Assembly: GCA_020028195.1 (NCBI GenBank)
Contig: JAHWYE010000084.1
Span: 1 to 7,094 of the forward strand
Origin: Nitrospirota bacterium
Lineage (GTDB): Bacteria; Nitrospirota; Nitrospiria; Nitrospirales; Nitrospiraceae
Reading direction: 5' to 3'
DNA: 7,094 bases
Under the pieces are notes generated by a model. That model worked only from the letters and a program-made list of their open reading frames with translations, was not told the origin of the DNA and did no database searches. Position 1 is the first letter of the stretch. Every line of letters begins with the position of its first letter. The translations under genes were made by a program, and so were the position numbers. Below, one piece after another: positions 6,098 through 7,094 of the stretch.

Positions 6098-6121
6098 GGT
6101 TGAGGGTGAGGTTCAGGTTGA
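6098..6121. repeat. Degenerate hexamer tandem repeat between mrp and the Rieske gene
   Basis: Four adjacent 6-bp units read GGTTGA, GGGTGA, GGTTCA, GGTTGA on the plus strand (24 bp). In the minus-strand transcript they form a pyrimidine-rich leader (CCUC and CCCUC stretches) just upstream of the AGGAGG ribosome site, so short pairing with that site is possible. Function is unknown. Confidence 0.55.
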
Positions 6122-6134
6122 GCAAGACTCTATT

Positions 6135-7025
6135 TCATGTGCCCAGCGGCCGTTTGATCTTCTTCAGCAGGCTGTCAATCGACGCTTGAGGCTGGCCTCC
6201 TGCCCCTGCATTCATGCCGCGGATCCCATCAGCAAGCTTGGCGGCAATGTCCCTGAATGCTACCGCCTGAGGCGATGCGGGATTGACGACTACGATCGGC
6301 ATTCCGGTGTCTCCCCCGGCCCTGATGGCGGGATCGATCGGGATCCTGCCCAGAAACGGGATGCCGAGTTTTGCCGCCGCACGTTCGCCGCCGCCGTGAG
6401 AAAAGATCTCGGTCCGTTCCCCGCAATGCCCGCAGACGAAATAGCTCATGTTTTCGATGATACCGAGCAGCGGGACGTTGACTTTCTGAAACATCATGAC
6501 TCCCTTCCGGACGTCGTGGAGAGCCACTTCCTGAGGCGTAGTGACCGTCACCGCTCCGCACAATGGCACGAGCTGAGAGATGGTTAACTGGGCGTCTCCC
6601 GTTCCTGGAGGAAGATCAACAAGCAGGTAGTCCAGTTCCCCCCAGATCACATCCCGGAAGAACTGCTGGATGGCGGTGTGCACCATGGGGCCTCGCCAGA
6701 CGACAGCCGTCTCCTCCGGAACAAAGTACCCCATCGAGATGACCTTGACCCCGTGGCCCTCGGCCGGCTTGATCTTCCCATCTTCCTGCTGTGGCGGTTT
6801 GGGAACCCCCATCATCATGGGAATGTTGGGCCCATAGATGTCGGCATCCATCAGCCCGACTTTCGCCCCGGCGAGGCTCAGCGCCACCGCAAGATTGACA
6901 GCCACGGTTGATTTCCCCACCCCGCCCTTGCCGCTGCTGATCGCGATCACGTGCTTGACGTTCGGGATGAGATCGTCTTTACCCCGGCTTCCCTGCTGAC
7001 CCTGTTCGGCGTTCACCTCGCCCAT
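6135..7025 (-). CDS. mrp: Mrp/ApbC-type P-loop ATPase, Fe-S cluster carrier (short form)
   Basis: Mrp/ApbC/Nbp35 proteins are dimeric cytoplasmic P-loop ATPases that bind a 4Fe-4S cluster and deliver it to apo-proteins. Residues here count from the upstream GTG at 7034, three codons before the chosen start. Marks are the deviant Walker A GKGGVGKST (35-43), DADIYGPN (63-70), the switch-II block DLPPGTGD (140-147), and the cluster-binding CGHC (Cys201, Cys204). The N-terminal MIP18/DUF59 domain of longer Mrp proteins such as E. coli's is absent, leaving a short Gln/Gly-rich lead. I prefer the ATG at 7025 (296 aa) because GAGGTG, which includes the alternative GTG, lies 6 nt before it as a good ribosome site; the GTG has none. 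An in-frame TGA at 7053-7055 rules out a much longer start. It leads the minus-strand run that includes a Rieske protein and LipA, both Fe-S proteins and plausible clients. Confidence 0.95.
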   Translation of the reverse strand: MGEVNAEQGQQGSRGKDDLIPNVKHVIAISSGKGGVGKSTVAVNLAVALSLAGAKVGLMDADIYGPNIPMMMGVPKPPQQEDGKIKPAEGHGVKVISMGYFVPEETAVVWRGPMVHTAIQQFFRDVIWGELDYLLVDLPPGTGDAQLTISQLVPLCGAVTVTTPQEVALHDVRKGVMMFQKVNVPLLGIIENMSYFVCGHCGERTEIFSHGGGERAAAKLGIPFLGRIPIDPAIRAGGDTGMPIVVVNPASPQAVAFRDIAAKLADGIRGMNAGAGGQPQASIDSLLKKIKRPLGT

Positions 7026-7031
7026 GCCATT

Positions 7032-7037
7032 CACCTC
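7032..7037 (-). promoter_or_regulatory. Ribosome binding site deciding the mrp start
   Basis: GAGGTG on the minus strand, 6 nt before ATG at 7025. It overlaps the alternative GTG start at 7034, which itself has no upstream Shine-Dalgarno. Confidence 0.65.
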
Positions 7038-7074
7038 GTCACGATCAATGCGTCAGACACACGATAGGCATCCT

Positions 7075-7090
7075 GATTCTAGAACGAATC
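7075..7090. promoter_or_regulatory. Palindromic site and possible -10 upstream of mrp
   Basis: GATTC, 6 nt, then GAATC forms an inverted repeat enclosing part of the perfect 8-bp palindrome TTCTAGAA (7077-7084). On the minus strand TAGAAT (7076-7081) is one mismatch from a -10 consensus and about 50 nt before the mrp ATG; the matching -35 would lie beyond the window edge. It could be a promoter with an operator. Weak evidence. Confidence 0.3.
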
Positions 7091-7094
7091 CTGT

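Noticed and set aside
5982..6587. 201-aa plus-strand open frame opposite mrp and the Rieske gene
   Set aside because: Spans two real genes and their intergenic region in antisense, with no motif.

Overview
The window reads as a compact, moderately GC-rich bacterial chromosome segment with no mobile element, CRISPR array, tRNA or rRNA gene. Protein character and the E1-alpha/E1-beta/E2/LipA arrangement suggest a Nitrospira-like (Nitrospirota) bacterium. That assignment comes from recognising sequence style, not from a search, and is only moderately sure.

Layout: one plus-strand gene, fdhD (39-833, frame open to the left edge), meets tail to tail a run of eight minus-strand genes covering 830-7025. 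In transcription order these are mrp/apbC (short form, Fe-S carrier P-loop ATPase), a small soluble Rieske ferredoxin, pdhA (E1 alpha), pdhB (E1 beta), a 122-aa unknown helical protein, a 119-aa unknown protein, pdhC (E2 acyltransferase with one lipoyl domain), and lipA (lipoyl synthase). Gaps are small, the largest being 76 bp. The pdhB/122-aa junction is directly abutting (TGA then ATG), so pdhA to lipA looks like one transcription unit. fdhD and lipA overlap by 4 bp at their stop codons.

How the genes fit together: PdhA and PdhB form the thiamine-diphosphate E1 that decarboxylates a 2-oxoacid, most likely pyruvate. PdhC carries the lipoyl arm and transfers the acyl group to CoA, and LipA inserts the sulfurs that make lipoate on that arm. 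E3 (dihydrolipoamide dehydrogenase) and an octanoyltransferase (LipB/LipM) are not in the window and must be elsewhere. LipA contains two Fe-S clusters, so Mrp upstream on the same strand may supply or repair them. The Rieske protein's partner is not visible. FdhD is a sulfurtransferase for formate dehydrogenase; its partner enzyme is also outside the window.

Most worth following: two uncharacterised small genes embedded between E1 beta and E2; a well-spaced sigma70-like promoter whose predicted start falls at or within a couple of bases of the pdhA ATG (a leaderless transcript), with a perfect 6-bp inverted repeat over its -35; and a degenerate hexamer repeat in front of the Rieske gene. No stretch over 300 bases lacks a gene.
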